Shown: positions 8,259-15,985, numbered from the stretch's first letter. The stretch is 19,846 bases of DNA from an uncultured Gluconobacter sp. (GCA_937880175.1 CALFLO010000161.1:1-19846), one strand, 5' to 3'. Notes: generated by a model not told the origin, from the letters alone. Numbers and translations are program-made.

Positions 8259-9899
8259 TCAGAAGTCCATGTCACCCATGCCGCCCATGCCACCCGGAGC
8301 GCCGGCCGGAGCCTTCTTTTCAGGGCGCTCGGCAACCATGGCTTCCGTCGTGATCAGCAGACCACCAACCGAAGCGGCGTCCTGCAGAGCCGTGCGCACA
8401 ACCTTGGTCGGATCGATGATGCCAGCCGCAACCAGGTCCTTGTACTCACCCTTCTGGGCATCGAAACCAAAGACGTAGCTGTCGTTCTCAAGCACCTTGC
8501 CAGCGATGACCGCACCGTCTTCACCGGCGTTGAAAGCGATCTGGCGCAGCGGAGACTGCAGGGCCTTGCGAACGATCTCGCCACCGACGCGCTGGTCGTC
8601 GTTGTCAAAGGTCAGACCCTTCAGAGCAGACGATGCGCGGGCCAGAGCCGTGCCACCACCCGGAACGATGCCTTCTTCAACGGCAGCGCGGGTTGCGTGC
8701 AGGGCGTCGTCAACGCGATCCTTGCGCTCCTTCACCTCGACCTCGGTGCTGCCACCGACGCGGATGACGGCAACGCCACCAGCCAGCTTTGCCAGACGCT
8801 CCTGGAGCTTCTCGCGGTCGTAGTCAGACGTCGTTTCCTCGATCTGCGCACGGATCTGGTTGCAACGGCCCTTGATGTCGTCGCTGTTGCCAGCACCCTC
8901 GACGATCGTGGTGTTTTCCTTCTCGATGTGGATCTTCTTGGCGCGACCCAGCATTTCGAGCGTGACGGATTCCAGCTTGATCCCGATATCTTCGGAAATC
9001 ACCTGGCCACCCGTCAGGATGGCGATGTCTTCCAGCATGGCCTTGCGACGGTCACCGAAGCCCGGAGCCTTGACGGCAGCGATCTTCAGGCCACCGCGCA
9101 GCTTGTTCACGACCAGCGTGGCAAGGGCTTCACCATCGACGTCTTCGGCGATGATCACCAGCGGACGGCCGGACTGCACAACGCTCTCGAGAAGCGGCAG
9201 CATCGGCTGAAGCGAGGACAGCTTCTTTTCGTGGATCAGGATGTACGGGCTGTCGAGATCAGCCGTCATCTTCTCCGGGTTCGTCACGAAGTACGGGGAG
9301 ATGTAGCCACGGTCGAACTGCATGCCCTCGACAACGTCGAGCTCGGTGTGAAGGCCCTTGGCCTCTTCCACCGTGATGACACCCTCGGAACCGACCTTCT
9401 GCATGGCAGAAGCAATCATCTCGCCGATTTCGCTCTCGCCGTTGGCGGAAATCGTTCCAACCTGGGCGATCTCTTCCGGAGACGTGATCTTCTTCGTGTT
9501 GTTCTTCAGCTCTTCAACGACGACGGCAACAGCCTTGTCGATGCCGCGCTTGAGATCCATCGGGTTCATGCCGGCGGCAACAGCCTTGGCGCCCTCACGG
9601 ATGATGGACTGGGCCAGCACGGTTGCGGTCGTGGTGCCGTCGCCTGCGATGTCGTTCGTCTTGGACGCGACTTCACGGACCATCTGGGCGCCCATGTTCT
9701 CGAACTTGTCAGCCAGTTCGATTTCCTTGGCAACCGACACACCGTCCTTGGTGATGCGCGGTGCGCCAAAGCTCTTGTCGAGAACAACGTTACGACCCTT
9801 CGGGCCGAGCGTGACCTTGACGGCATTTGCGAGGATATCAACGCCACGCAGCATACGCTCGCGGGCATCAGCGCCGAACTTTACGTCCTTGGCAGCCAT
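8259..9899 (-). CDS. groEL: Chaperonin GroEL (Hsp60)
   Basis: 546 aa, the full family length. It forms the double-ring ATP-driven folding chamber in the cytoplasm together with GroES. Diagnostic motifs: TLGPKGRNVVLDKSFGAP (30-47) and AGDGTTTATVLAQ (85-97, with the catalytic Asp87) in the equatorial ATP site, GFGDRRKAMLEDIAILTGG in the apical/intermediate region, GIVPGGGTAL near residue 410, and the flexible C-terminal tail GGMGGMGDMDF. An AGGAG lies 8 nt before the ATG. It follows groES by 50 bp and shares its heat-shock promoter; a terminator lies downstream. Nothing in the sequence looks truncated or altered. Some alphaproteobacteria carry several groEL copies; the CIRCE and RpoH sites suggest this is the main heat-regulated one. 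Confidence 0.99.
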   Translation of the reverse strand: MAAKDVKFGADARERMLRGVDILANAVKVTLGPKGRNVVLDKSFGAPRITKDGVSVAKEIELADKFENMGAQMVREVASKTNDIAGDGTTTATVLAQSIIREGAKAVAAGMNPMDLKRGIDKAVAVVVEELKNNTKKITSPEEIAQVGTISANGESEIGEMIASAMQKVGSEGVITVEEAKGLHTELDVVEGMQFDRGYISPYFVTNPEKMTADLDSPYILIHEKKLSSLQPMLPLLESVVQSGRPLVIIAEDVDGEALATLVVNKLRGGLKIAAVKAPGFGDRRKAMLEDIAILTGGQVISEDIGIKLESVTLEMLGRAKKIHIEKENTTIVEGAGNSDDIKGRCNQIRAQIEETTSDYDREKLQERLAKLAGGVAVIRVGGSTEVEVKERKDRVDDALHATRAAVEEGIVPGGGTALARASSALKGLTFDNDDQRVGGEIVRKALQSPLRQIAFNAGEDGAVIAGKVLENDSYVFGFDAQKGEYKDLVAAGIIDPTKVVRTALQDAASVGGLLITTEAMVAERPEKKAPAGAPGGMGGMGDMDF

Positions 9900-9949
9900 A
9901 ATTCTTACTCCTGAATGAGGTTTTTACGAGAGGAAACGGGGACGGCTGT

Positions 9950-10240
9950 TCAGCCGATCACACCCATGATGTCGCTCTCTTTCATGATCAGCAGCTCTTC
10001 GCCGTCGATCTTGACCTCGGTGCCGGACCACTTGCCGAACAGCACCTTGTCACCAGCCTTGACGTCCAGAGCCACGATCTGGCCCTGCTCGTTGCGGGCA
10101 CCCGGGCCAACGGAAACGATTTCGCCTTCGGTCGGCTTGTCCTTGGCGGTGTCAGGAATGATGATGCCGCCAGCGGTCTTCTCTTCGCCTGTCAGACGAC
10201 GGACCACAACGCGGTCGTGTAGGGGACGAAATTTCGTCAT
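9950..10240 (-). CDS. groES: Co-chaperonin GroES (Hsp10)
   Basis: 96 aa, typical length. The sequence begins MTKFRPLHDRVVVRRL and contains the mobile-loop region EEKTAGGIIIPDTAKDKP, followed by GEIVSVGPGARNEQGQ, GDKVLFGKWSGTEV and the C-terminal ELLIMKESDIMGVI, all standard for GroES, which caps the GroEL ring. The frame extends upstream to 10282, but ATG 10240 is chosen because it gives the normal GroES N-terminus and has GGAG 6 nt upstream. First gene of the groESL operon. Confidence 0.98.
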   Translation of the reverse strand: MTKFRPLHDRVVVRRLTGEEKTAGGIIIPDTAKDKPTEGEIVSVGPGARNEQGQIVALDVKAGDKVLFGKWSGTEVKIDGEELLIMKESDIMGVIG

Positions 10241-10293
10241 GGATCGCTCCATTTTGAGCCATGCCCTTGTAAAAAGCAGCATGGCCGGGTTGC

Positions 10294-10315
10294 TGCACTC
10301 AATGACTGCAGTGCA
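10294..10315. repeat. Second inverted repeat abutting CIRCE in the groES leader
   Basis: TGCACT-N10-AGTGCA, lying directly between the CIRCE element and groES, with no gap to CIRCE. The arms resemble CIRCE half-sites (GCACT) but the spacer is 10 instead of 9 and the outer bases differ. It may be a decayed second operator or a leader hairpin. Confidence 0.45.
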
Positions 10316-10344
10316 TTTGGCACTCTCACATGGAGAGTGCCAAA
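10316..10344 (-). promoter_or_regulatory. CIRCE operator (HrcA binding site) of groESL
   Basis: TTGGCACTC-N9-GAGTGCCAA, with one further T:A pair outside, matches the CIRCE consensus TTAGCACTC-N9-GAGTGCTAA with one symmetric change per arm. It begins one base after the -10 region of the RpoH-like promoter, so bound HrcA should block initiation. hrcA itself is not in this window. Confidence 0.95.
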
Positions 10345-10345
10345 G

Positions 10346-10374
10346 ACATAGGCCCGGCGACCATTTCCGTCAAG
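10346..10374 (-). promoter_or_regulatory. RpoH-type (alphaproteobacterial heat-shock) promoter of groESL
   Basis: On the minus strand CTTG (10371-10374), an 18-nt spacer and CCTATGT (10346-10352) match the heat-shock promoter pattern described for alphaproteobacteria, CTTG-N17/18-CYTATNT. The same bases also give a sigma-70-like TTGACG-N17-TATGTC. The CTTG overlaps the stop codon of the DUF4169 gene. With CIRCE this implies dual control, activation by sigma-32 and repression by HrcA. Confidence 0.75.
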
Positions 10375-10588
10375 GATTCTCGCTCTGGTCCCCAGCCGGT
10401 CCGCAACTCGGTTCCGAAGAAAGTTTCTGACCATCCAGTGCGGTCCTGAGGCGCCTTTTCTCAAGACTTTCCGCCAGCTTCTGCCCCTTTGTGCGCCCAT
10501 GGAGCCGACGGTTCGCATCAGCGGCCTTCGCATCCTCTGCGCTCTTGCGGCGTTTGCGTTCCCGGCGGAGATTGATGACGTCGCTCAT
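10370..10588 (-). CDS. DUF4169 family small protein
   Basis: 72 aa, highly charged and probably helical: MSDVINLRRERKRR at the N-terminus, an Ala/Lys/Glu-rich middle, GRTKGQKLAES (31-41) and a C-terminal ALDGQKL. The INLR start, GRTK and LDG motifs are those of DUF4169, a small alphaproteobacterial family of unknown role. The Ser/Pro-rich last ~14 residues are not part of the usual domain. It ends inside the groESL promoter, so groESL transcription starts just after it, and it could read through into groES. The ATG has only a weak ribosome binding site. It is divergent from the dienelactone hydrolase gene with 67 bp between starts. Confidence 0.75.
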   Translation of the reverse strand: MSDVINLRRERKRRKSAEDAKAADANRRLHGRTKGQKLAESLEKRRLRTALDGQKLSSEPSCGPAGDQSENP

Positions 10589-10655
10589 GGCCCAGGACTT
10601 ACGACAGAACTCACGACACAGGGCCTTTCGGGCAGTTCAAGACTGGAGACAGAGA

Positions 10656-11375
10656 ATGAAACATACAGCTTCCCACGGGAAAACCCCCGATTCCGGCAAC
10701 GCTGGCCAGATGGTGACGCTGACCGCCGCCGACGGCCACGGTTTCAGCGCCTGGGAGTCCGGCTCTGCGGAGTCGCCTCTCGCCCTCATCGTCGTTCAGG
10801 AAATTTTCGGCCTCACCGACCATATCCGTAATGTCTGTAACGACTTTGCCGCCGAAGGTTTCCACGTCCTCGCCCCGTCCGTCTTCGATCGCGCAAAACC
10901 CGGCGTCGTTCTGGAATATTCGCAGGCTGGCGTGACGGAAGGCCTCGAGCTCCGCAGCCAGATCCCGTCCGAGAAAACACTGGCCGACATCACCGCCTGC
11001 GCCAAAGCCCTGCGCGATGCCGGACACAAGAAAGTCGGCATAATCGGCTTCTGCTGGGGCGGCCTCCTCGTCTGGCTCACCGCCACCCGCACCCATGACG
11101 TGGACGCAGCCGTGAGCTGGTATGGCGGCGGCATCGGCAACCATGTCGAAACCGCACCGCACTGCCCGGTCGAACTGCATTTCGGCGGCGAGGATTCCTC
11201 CATCCCGCACACCGAAATCCAGAAGATCCGCGACGCCCGTCCCGAGATTGAAGAATATGTTTACGACGATGCCGGTCACGGCTTCGGCTGCCCCGAGCGC
11301 CCGAGCTTCAACAGGGACGCCCGCGACCTTGCATGGTCCCGCAGCGTCGATTTTCTGAAAACGAACCTCGCCTGA
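10656..11375 (+). CDS. Dienelactone hydrolase family protein
   Basis: 239 aa alpha/beta hydrolase of the dienelactone hydrolase (carboxymethylenebutenolidase) type, cytoplasmic by lack of a signal. The family's Cys-His-Asp triad is visible: Cys133 in GFCWGG, Asp180 in HFGGEDSSIP and His208 in DDAGHGF, plus the conserved Glu49 in VVQEIFGL that activates the cysteine in known enzymes. The natural substrate is unknown, since many members are not tied to chloroaromatic degradation and no such genes lie nearby. ATG 10656 is chosen over longer in-frame starts because GGAG lies 9 nt upstream and it leaves a normal N-terminus. Probably transcribed alone. Confidence 0.92.
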   Translation: MKHTASHGKTPDSGNAGQMVTLTAADGHGFSAWESGSAESPLALIVVQEIFGLTDHIRNVCNDFAAEGFHVLAPSVFDRAKPGVVLEYSQAGVTEGLELRSQIPSEKTLADITACAKALRDAGHKKVGIIGFCWGGLLVWLTATRTHDVDAAVSWYGGGIGNHVETAPHCPVELHFGGEDSSIPHTEIQKIRDARPEIEEYVYDDAGHGFGCPERPSFNRDARDLAWSRSVDFLKTNLA

Positions 11376-11505
11376 AACAACGATCGCCCGTAACGCGCAA
11401 CCGACCTCCCGACACGGTGACACAGACTGTCGCAAAACCGTGGAAGGGGTCTATAATCCCGCCAACCCCGGCGCACCCGGGACCGGATCAGACAGGAGTT
11501 TCAAG

Positions 11506-11769
11506 ATGAGCACCAATCCGCTCAAAGACGACCCCAAACGCGACGCCGCCATCCGCCACGAAGCACGCCTTCTGTGGGAAGCCGACGGCAAGCCTGCCTG
11601 TGGCCCCGAAGGCTATCTCGAAAAGGCGACGGACCTGATCGCCATCAAGGGCGTTCCCGAAGGCACCCCCGTCAAGGATCTCCCCCCCGTGGAACTGGAC
11701 GGCGTGGAAATCGATGACGCCCGCGCAGGCATCGACCTGAACGCAGACCCGAACCATAATTTCGACTGA
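11506..11769 (+). CDS. DUF2934 domain small protein
   Basis: 87 aa. The core AAIRHEARLLWEADGKP (14-30) followed by GYLEKATDLI matches DUF2934, a short helical domain found in many alphaproteobacteria, function unknown. The second half is acidic (DGVEIDDARAGIDLNADPN) with no recognised domain. The start at 11506 is supported by AGGAG eight bases upstream; the frame is open to an ATG at 11440 but that would place the ribosome site inside the gene. It lies 130 bp after the dienelactone hydrolase and could be cotranscribed. Confidence 0.8.
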   Translation: MSTNPLKDDPKRDAAIRHEARLLWEADGKPACGPEGYLEKATDLIAIKGVPEGTPVKDLPPVELDGVEIDDARAGIDLNADPNHNFD

Positions 11770-11794
11770 TCCCACCAGAAGATCATGGTTCTGA

Positions 11795-11825
11795 CCGCGC
11801 CCGCATTCCGCGGGCGCGGCTCTTC
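11795..11825 (+). terminator. Probable terminator between convergent DUF2934 and mtnP genes
   Basis: A perfect 10-bp stem CCGCGCCCGC / GCGGGCGCGG with a 5-nt loop, followed by CTCTTC. The stem is very stable but the T-tract is poor, so termination may be partial. It lies 25 bp after the plus-strand stop. Confidence 0.6.
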
Positions 11826-11831
11826 AGGGCC

Positions 11832-12722
11832 TCAGCCCTGTTTCAAAACACGCCCTGCAACAGCATCAAGCTTCGCAACCAGCTTCGGATCCCGCGCGGC
11901 AGGCGCGGTGATGATCGCATGATCCAGCGCCCGCTCGGCGCTTGCATCCACCGGACGCTTCTTTCCAAGCACCGGGATGACCGCCTTGACCAGGCGACGC
12001 GCATTCTCCGCATTCCCCGTCATGACCTTCACAACGGCCTCAACCGTCACACTGTCATGGTCGCTGTGCCAGCAGTCAAAATCCGTAACCATCGCAACGG
12101 TCGCGTAGTTCATCTCCGCTTCACGTGCGAGCTTGGCTTCCGGCATGTTGGTCATGCCCACGACCGAACAGCCCCAGGAGCGGTACAGTTCGCTCTCAGC
12201 CCGCGTGGAGAACTGCGGCCCTTCCATCACCAGATACGTCCCGCCCCGCGTGACCGGAATCCCGAGCGTCTCAGCTTCACCCTGCACCACATCCAGCACG
12301 CGCGCCGAAACGGGGTCCGCCATGCCGACATGCGCCACACAGCCCGTGTCGAAGAAGCTCTTCTCACGCGCGAAACTGCGGTCGATGAACTGGTCCACCA
12401 GTACGAAATGCCCCGGCGGCAGCTCTTCCTTGAGCGATCCCACAGCCGAAAGCGACAGGATATCCGTCACCCCGGCGCGCTTGAGCGCGTCGATATTGGC
12501 GCGGAAGTTCAGACGCGACGGCGGAATGGGATGCCCCCGCCCATGACGCGGCAGGAACACGCACTGCACGCCCCCGAAAGTGCCGAACAGCAGCTCGTCG
12601 GACGGCTCGCCCCAGGGCGTTTCAACCCGGCGCCATTCCTTGTTTTCGAGTCCGTCAATGTCATACAGCCCCGAGCCACCGATCACACCGATGACGGGCT
12701 GGATTTCCTGTTCCGCAGACAT
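11832..12722 (-). CDS. mtnP: S-methyl-5'-thioadenosine phosphorylase
   Basis: 296 aa, family-typical length. It splits methylthioadenosine with phosphate into adenine and 5-methylthioribose-1-phosphate, the first step of methionine salvage after polyamine synthesis. Visible motifs: IGGSGLYDI (14-22, phosphate loop), LPRHGRGH (57-64, phosphate), MEGPQFSTRAES (166-177), VGMTNMPEA (188-196, ribose/methylthio site) and MVTDFDCWH (211-219). The two Asp residues in TDFDCW are the adenine-binding pair that marks MTA phosphorylase rather than a guanine/hypoxanthine-specific purine nucleoside phosphorylase. AGGAAG lies just before the ATG. No other salvage genes adjoin. Confidence 0.95.
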   Translation of the reverse strand: MSAEQEIQPVIGVIGGSGLYDIDGLENKEWRRVETPWGEPSDELLFGTFGGVQCVFLPRHGRGHPIPPSRLNFRANIDALKRAGVTDILSLSAVGSLKEELPPGHFVLVDQFIDRSFAREKSFFDTGCVAHVGMADPVSARVLDVVQGEAETLGIPVTRGGTYLVMEGPQFSTRAESELYRSWGCSVVGMTNMPEAKLAREAEMNYATVAMVTDFDCWHSDHDSVTVEAVVKVMTGNAENARRLVKAVIPVLGKKRPVDASAERALDHAIITAPAARDPKLVAKLDAVAGRVLKQG

Positions 12723-12849
12723 GTCTCTTCCTGACTGTTAAGTGATGCGCTCTGCCCGTTCTGGACCACGAGACGGCCCGACACGCAAGCCTTGGAGCCC
12801 GCAGCCGCTCCCGGAGCATCCCCAGAGAAACTTTTTCACAATTCAGGGC

Positions 12850-12870
12850 CGTTTTTACGAAATGAAAACG
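12850..12870. repeat. Inverted repeat in the mtnP-hemF intergenic region
   Basis: CGTTTT-N9-AAAACG in the 288-bp divergent spacer (12723-13010), about 130 bp from mtnP and 140 bp from hemF. It is A+T-rich relative to its surroundings. It might be an operator; no convincing promoter hexamers were found in the spacer on either strand. Confidence 0.3.
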
Positions 12871-13010
12871 TCTTTGCGCCATCGTCCCGCCACGGATGCC
12901 CGCGACGAATGAGCGTCAGACATGCATCAGCCAACTGTTCGGCAGCGGCTCGATTTGCTAGGACACTGCGCGTAACGAAGTTTTGTCCTGCATAGATGGG
13001 GGAAGAAAAA

Positions 13011-13928
13011 ATGGACCAGATCAGCCCCGGTTTCACACAGACCGTTCGTCCAGACGTACCTCACGACGCCCTCAAGCAGGACGCCAAAGCCTGGTTCGAA
13101 ACCCTCCGCGACCGTATCTGCGCGTCTTACGAAAAACTGGAAGACGAAGCCGCCGAAGGTGGCTCGCAGGTCCTGCGTGACCGCACAGCCCCCGGCCGCT
13201 TCGAGCGGACCGCCTGGAGCCGCCCCGAAGGCGGTTCGGGCGTGATGTCCGTCATGCGCGGCCGCGTGTTCGAGAAAGTCGGCGTCAACGTCTCAACGGT
13301 CTGGGGCGAGTTCTCCCCCGAATTCCGCAAGAACATCCCCGGCGCCGACGAAGACCCGCGCTTCTTCGCGACCGGCGTCTCGCTGGTCGCCCATCCCTGC
13401 AACCCGCATGTCAGTGCCGCGCATTTCAACACGCGCATGATCGTCACGACAAAGGGCTGGTTCGGTGGCGGCGGTGACATCACTCCGATGTTCCCCGACA
13501 GCGCGGAAGCCCAGGCGGACGCCGCCTATTTCCACAAATCCTTCGAAGATGCCTGCAACCGCCACGACCCGGAGCACTATCCCCGCTTCAAGGAATGGTG
13601 TGACCGCTACTTCCACCTGTCCCACCGCAACGAACCACGCGGTCTGGGCGGCATTTTCTACGACCAGTTCTTCTCCGGCGACACGGCTCTCGACTTCGCC
13701 TTCACCAAAGACGTCGGCATGGCCTTCCATGACGCCTATCCCGCCGTCGTCCGCCGCCGCATGTTCACCCCCTGGACCGAAGCCGACCGTGACGCCCAGC
13801 TTATCCGCCGCGGCCGTTATGTCGAATTCAACCTGCTCCATGACCGCGGTACCCTGTTCGGCCTCAAGACGGGCGGCAACACCGAGGCCATCCTCATGAG
13901 CATGCCGCCGGAAGTCCGCTGGCCGTGA
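13011..13928 (+). CDS. hemF: Oxygen-dependent coproporphyrinogen III oxidase
   Basis: 305 aa cytoplasmic enzyme that decarboxylates coproporphyrinogen III to protoporphyrinogen IX using O2, a late step in heme synthesis. Family signatures are clear: GVSLVAHPCNPHVSAAHFNTR (122 onward), WFGGGGDITPMFP (150-162), FKEWCDRYFHLSHRNEPRG (193-211), GGIFYDQF, and a C-terminal YVEFNLLHDRGTLFGL. ATG 13011 is preferred over ATG 12996 because GGGGGAAG lies directly upstream of it. The stop overlaps by 4 bp the GTG of the next gene. Use of the O2-dependent enzyme fits an obligate aerobe. Confidence 0.97.
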   Translation: MDQISPGFTQTVRPDVPHDALKQDAKAWFETLRDRICASYEKLEDEAAEGGSQVLRDRTAPGRFERTAWSRPEGGSGVMSVMRGRVFEKVGVNVSTVWGEFSPEFRKNIPGADEDPRFFATGVSLVAHPCNPHVSAAHFNTRMIVTTKGWFGGGGDITPMFPDSAEAQADAAYFHKSFEDACNRHDPEHYPRFKEWCDRYFHLSHRNEPRGLGGIFYDQFFSGDTALDFAFTKDVGMAFHDAYPAVVRRRMFTPWTEADRDAQLIRRGRYVEFNLLHDRGTLFGLKTGGNTEAILMSMPPEVRWP

Positions 13929-15007
13929 GACTGACCAGACGTGCAGCCCTGAAGGGACTGGCGGCCCTGAGCGGAGCCGCCCCCTTCCTGAACACTCCGG
14001 CCCGCGCCGGCACCCTGACGGATGTCCAGCTCCTTCTGGGCGGCACGCTCGCCTCCATCCCCGGCCAGTTCGCGGAACTCGCCACCGGCACCCTGTCCCG
14101 CGCTCTGGGACTGGACACGCCGCTCGAACTGACCCCCGACATCGGGCAGGACGGCGTCCGCGCCGCCAACCTGTTCGACGCCAACAGCGCCCCCGACGGC
14201 AACACAGCTCTGGCGCTCCCCGGCGCCACGCTGCTCGCATCCCTGACGGGCGACTCCCGCGTCCATTATGATTTCGGGCGCTGGACCCCTGTCCTAGTGG
14301 CCTCCACCACAACCGTCGTCATCGCCCGCACGGAACTACACAAGACCCTGCGCAGCCGCCTGACAGGCTTCTTCCACGACCATCCTGTCCGCCTTGCGGT
14401 CTCGCATATCGGCGGCCCGGAACTGAACGCCCTGATGGGGCTCTCACTCCTTGGCCTGCGTCCCATTCCCGTATCCGGCTATGTCGACTCATCAAACGCC
14501 CTGACAGCGCTCCATGAGGGCACCGTCGATGCGGTCCAGATTTCCCCCTACACGCTCGACCGACCACTGGATGACGTTCTCGCAAACCTCCCCGACGGCA
14601 CAAGCGCGATCTATTACACCGGCGACCTGACCGACACCCATTCGACGACCATTCCCATTTTCATGGAAGCCTATCAGCAGGCCCGGCACCGCCCGCCCGA
14701 AGGGCCGTTCTATCACGCCTGGCAGGCCGTCTCCGCCGCCGCCGACACGGCCATGGCAATCGCTCTTCCCATGCTGACGCCGCCCGAAATCGTCACGCAG
14801 TGGAGCCATGCCTGCGCCGCCACCTCTGCTGATGCGGGTGTCCGCCGATGGGCCGATCTGCATCATTTCAAGCTGGCGACCGGCGAAAACGCCGCGCCGT
14901 TCCTGTCACGGACGGTCCCGGATCTGGGTGCCACGCTGGCCCTGCGCCGCTGGCTCGCCGTCAACATTCCGCGCTGGCGCGAAGGGCAGGAAACCCGCCA
15001 CATCTGA
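13925..15007 (+). CDS. Tat-exported Bug/TctC-like periplasmic binding protein (tentative)
   Basis: 360 aa starting at a GTG that overlaps the hemF stop (GTGA). The N-terminus LTRRAALKGLAALSGAAPFL with a cleavage-like ARA (26-28) is a twin-arginine signal. The mature part has the layout of Bug/TctC tripartite tricarboxylate receptors: a segment ending ANSAPDGNTALALPGATLLA, then a YDFGRWTPVLVASTTTVVIA strand (compare the F-x-P-I-x-x-x-x-x-x-P-x-V-L-V pattern), a second lobe with VSHIGGPELNALM, and ALHEGTVDAVQIS. Such proteins bind carboxylates or other small ligands in the periplasm. No tctAB membrane genes adjoin, which is common for Bug proteins. Substrate unknown; the family call is by eye. 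Confidence 0.58.
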   Translation: MRLTRRAALKGLAALSGAAPFLNTPARAGTLTDVQLLLGGTLASIPGQFAELATGTLSRALGLDTPLELTPDIGQDGVRAANLFDANSAPDGNTALALPGATLLASLTGDSRVHYDFGRWTPVLVASTTTVVIARTELHKTLRSRLTGFFHDHPVRLAVSHIGGPELNALMGLSLLGLRPIPVSGYVDSSNALTALHEGTVDAVQISPYTLDRPLDDVLANLPDGTSAIYYTGDLTDTHSTTIPIFMEAYQQARHRPPEGPFYHAWQAVSAAADTAMAIALPMLTPPEIVTQWSHACAATSADAGVRRWADLHHFKLATGENAAPFLSRTVPDLGATLALRRWLAVNIPRWREGQETRHI

Positions 15008-15012
15008 CAGGC

Positions 15013-15576
15013 TCAGCGGCGGCGGGTTTTCAGAAGAATCCGGACCGATCCGTGATTGGCCTCATGGGGATGCACAACGGCCAGAACCATGGATCGCAGA
15101 TCTCCCCGCTGAAGCCAGAGCGGCAGTTCACGGCGGATCAGCCCGCTGGTCTGCCCACTCCCCAACCCGGTCACGACCTCGACGCAGCGCCAGTTCCGCA
15201 CCCGCGCGCGCTGCATGAAGTCATAAAGCCGCTCGAACGCTTCCTGCACGACATAGCCATGCAGATCGAGCCGCGCATCCACCTTCATCTTCCCGCGTGA
15301 CAGACGCTTCCAGCTCGTGTCATCCAGCCCCGGCGCACGTACGCCAACAGACAGTTCCGCCGGACGCGGCGCAGGTTTCGCAGACGGCGCGGGCACAAAC
15401 GACCGACGCGTCACAACAGGCACAGAGCGAGCAGCCTCCGGCATGGGCGCGGGCGGCTCGATCTTCGCCACGGGCACTGCACGGCGCGGCGCACGCGGAG
15501 AACGCAACGGCTTGATGTCACGGACAACCATCCGCCACAGCGTCGCCTCGTCCTCCCTCAGATCCCGCTTCGCCAC
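15013..15576 (-). CDS. Smr-domain protein
   Basis: 187 aa starting at GTG 15576, preceded by a G-rich stretch. The first ~95 residues are Pro/Ala/Arg-rich and probably disordered. The C-terminal Smr domain (~100-187) has its hallmarks: LDLHG (103-107), VVTGLGSGQTSGLIRREL (134-151, equivalent to the TGKG..GLR motif) and HPHEANHGSVRILLK (169-183). Smr domains, first seen at the C-terminus of MutS2, bind nucleic acid and often have nicking endonuclease activity on branched DNA or RNA; the stand-alone form's job is uncertain. The usual middle motif HGGxGxxxV is altered to NHGSVRI. The stop is only 5 bp from that of the convergent binding-protein gene. Confidence 0.88.
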   Translation of the reverse strand: MAKRDLREDEATLWRMVVRDIKPLRSPRAPRRAVPVAKIEPPAPMPEAARSVPVVTRRSFVPAPSAKPAPRPAELSVGVRAPGLDDTSWKRLSRGKMKVDARLDLHGYVVQEAFERLYDFMQRARVRNWRCVEVVTGLGSGQTSGLIRRELPLWLQRGDLRSMVLAVVHPHEANHGSVRILLKTRRR

Positions 15577-15655
15577 ACCACCCCCGCTTGCTGTCCAACC
15601 CGCCTCGCCCGACAGGGAATTCAGGTCCCGAGCATGTAACGGGTTCCGGCATCAT

Positions 15656-15666
15656 TGAACAATGTT
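15656..15666. repeat. Short palindrome GAACA-A-TGTTC upstream of a small gene
   Basis: An 11-bp perfect palindrome about 70 bp before the 69-aa gene, in the otherwise unremarkable 161-bp spacer 15577-15737. It resembles GAAC/GTTC half-sites but not with the spacing of the alphaproteobacterial LexA box (GTTC-N7-GTTC). Confidence 0.3.
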
Positions 15667-15737
15667 CTTTCGGGATTTCAGACCCTGCATCACGCTGATA
15701 CGGTGACTGTCAGGTTTCATTTCCAAAAGAGAAGACA

Positions 15738-15947
15738 ATGAGCCATCTCACACAGGAAGAACGCGACGCGCTGCCCGACAGCGCCTTCGGCCTCCCCGAA
15801 AAACGCGCCTACCCGATCGACACCCGCGCCCGCGCCAGCAACGCCAAGGCCCGCGCCACACAGGAATACGAGCGCGGCCTCCTCACGGCGGAGGAACGCG
15901 ACCGGATCGACAAAGCCGCCGACCACCGCCTCGCCCGGGATGACTGA
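15738..15947 (+). CDS. Small hypothetical protein, 69 aa
   Basis: Charged, soluble, Cys-free protein: MSHLTQEERDALPDSAFGLP, then KRAYPIDTRARASNAKARATQ and a C-terminal helix LTAEERDRIDKAADHRL. The pattern of LPDSAFxxPxxRxYPIxxxxxAxxAxxRA recalls small DUF-type domains found in phage-derived and bacterial proteins, but I cannot name it firmly. AGAGAAG lies a few bases before the ATG. Codon use (strong G/C in third positions) matches its neighbours, supporting a real gene. It stands alone 128 bp before the lipase. Confidence 0.65.
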   Translation: MSHLTQEERDALPDSAFGLPEKRAYPIDTRARASNAKARATQEYERGLLTAEERDRIDKAADHRLARDD

Positions 15948-15985
15948 GCGAAGACGGCCAATCCACCCGGAAAGTCGTAAATTCA

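Noticed and set aside
8697..9914. Long plus-strand open frame (405 codons) opposite groEL
   Set aside because: Antisense shadow of a certain gene; its composition follows the groEL codon pattern and no ribosome site or known domain is seen.
12723..12850. SAM-type riboswitch before mtnP
   Set aside because: The only structure visible is a short GC hairpin; no conserved riboswitch core could be recognised.
13293..14312. 339-codon minus-strand open frame opposite hemF and the binding protein
   Set aside because: It crosses the boundary of two convincing plus-strand genes and is Arg/Gly-rich noise.
15656..15666. LexA (SOS) box before the 69-aa gene
   Set aside because: The half-sites are GAAC-N3-GTTC, not the alphaproteobacterial GTTC-N7-GTTC spacing.
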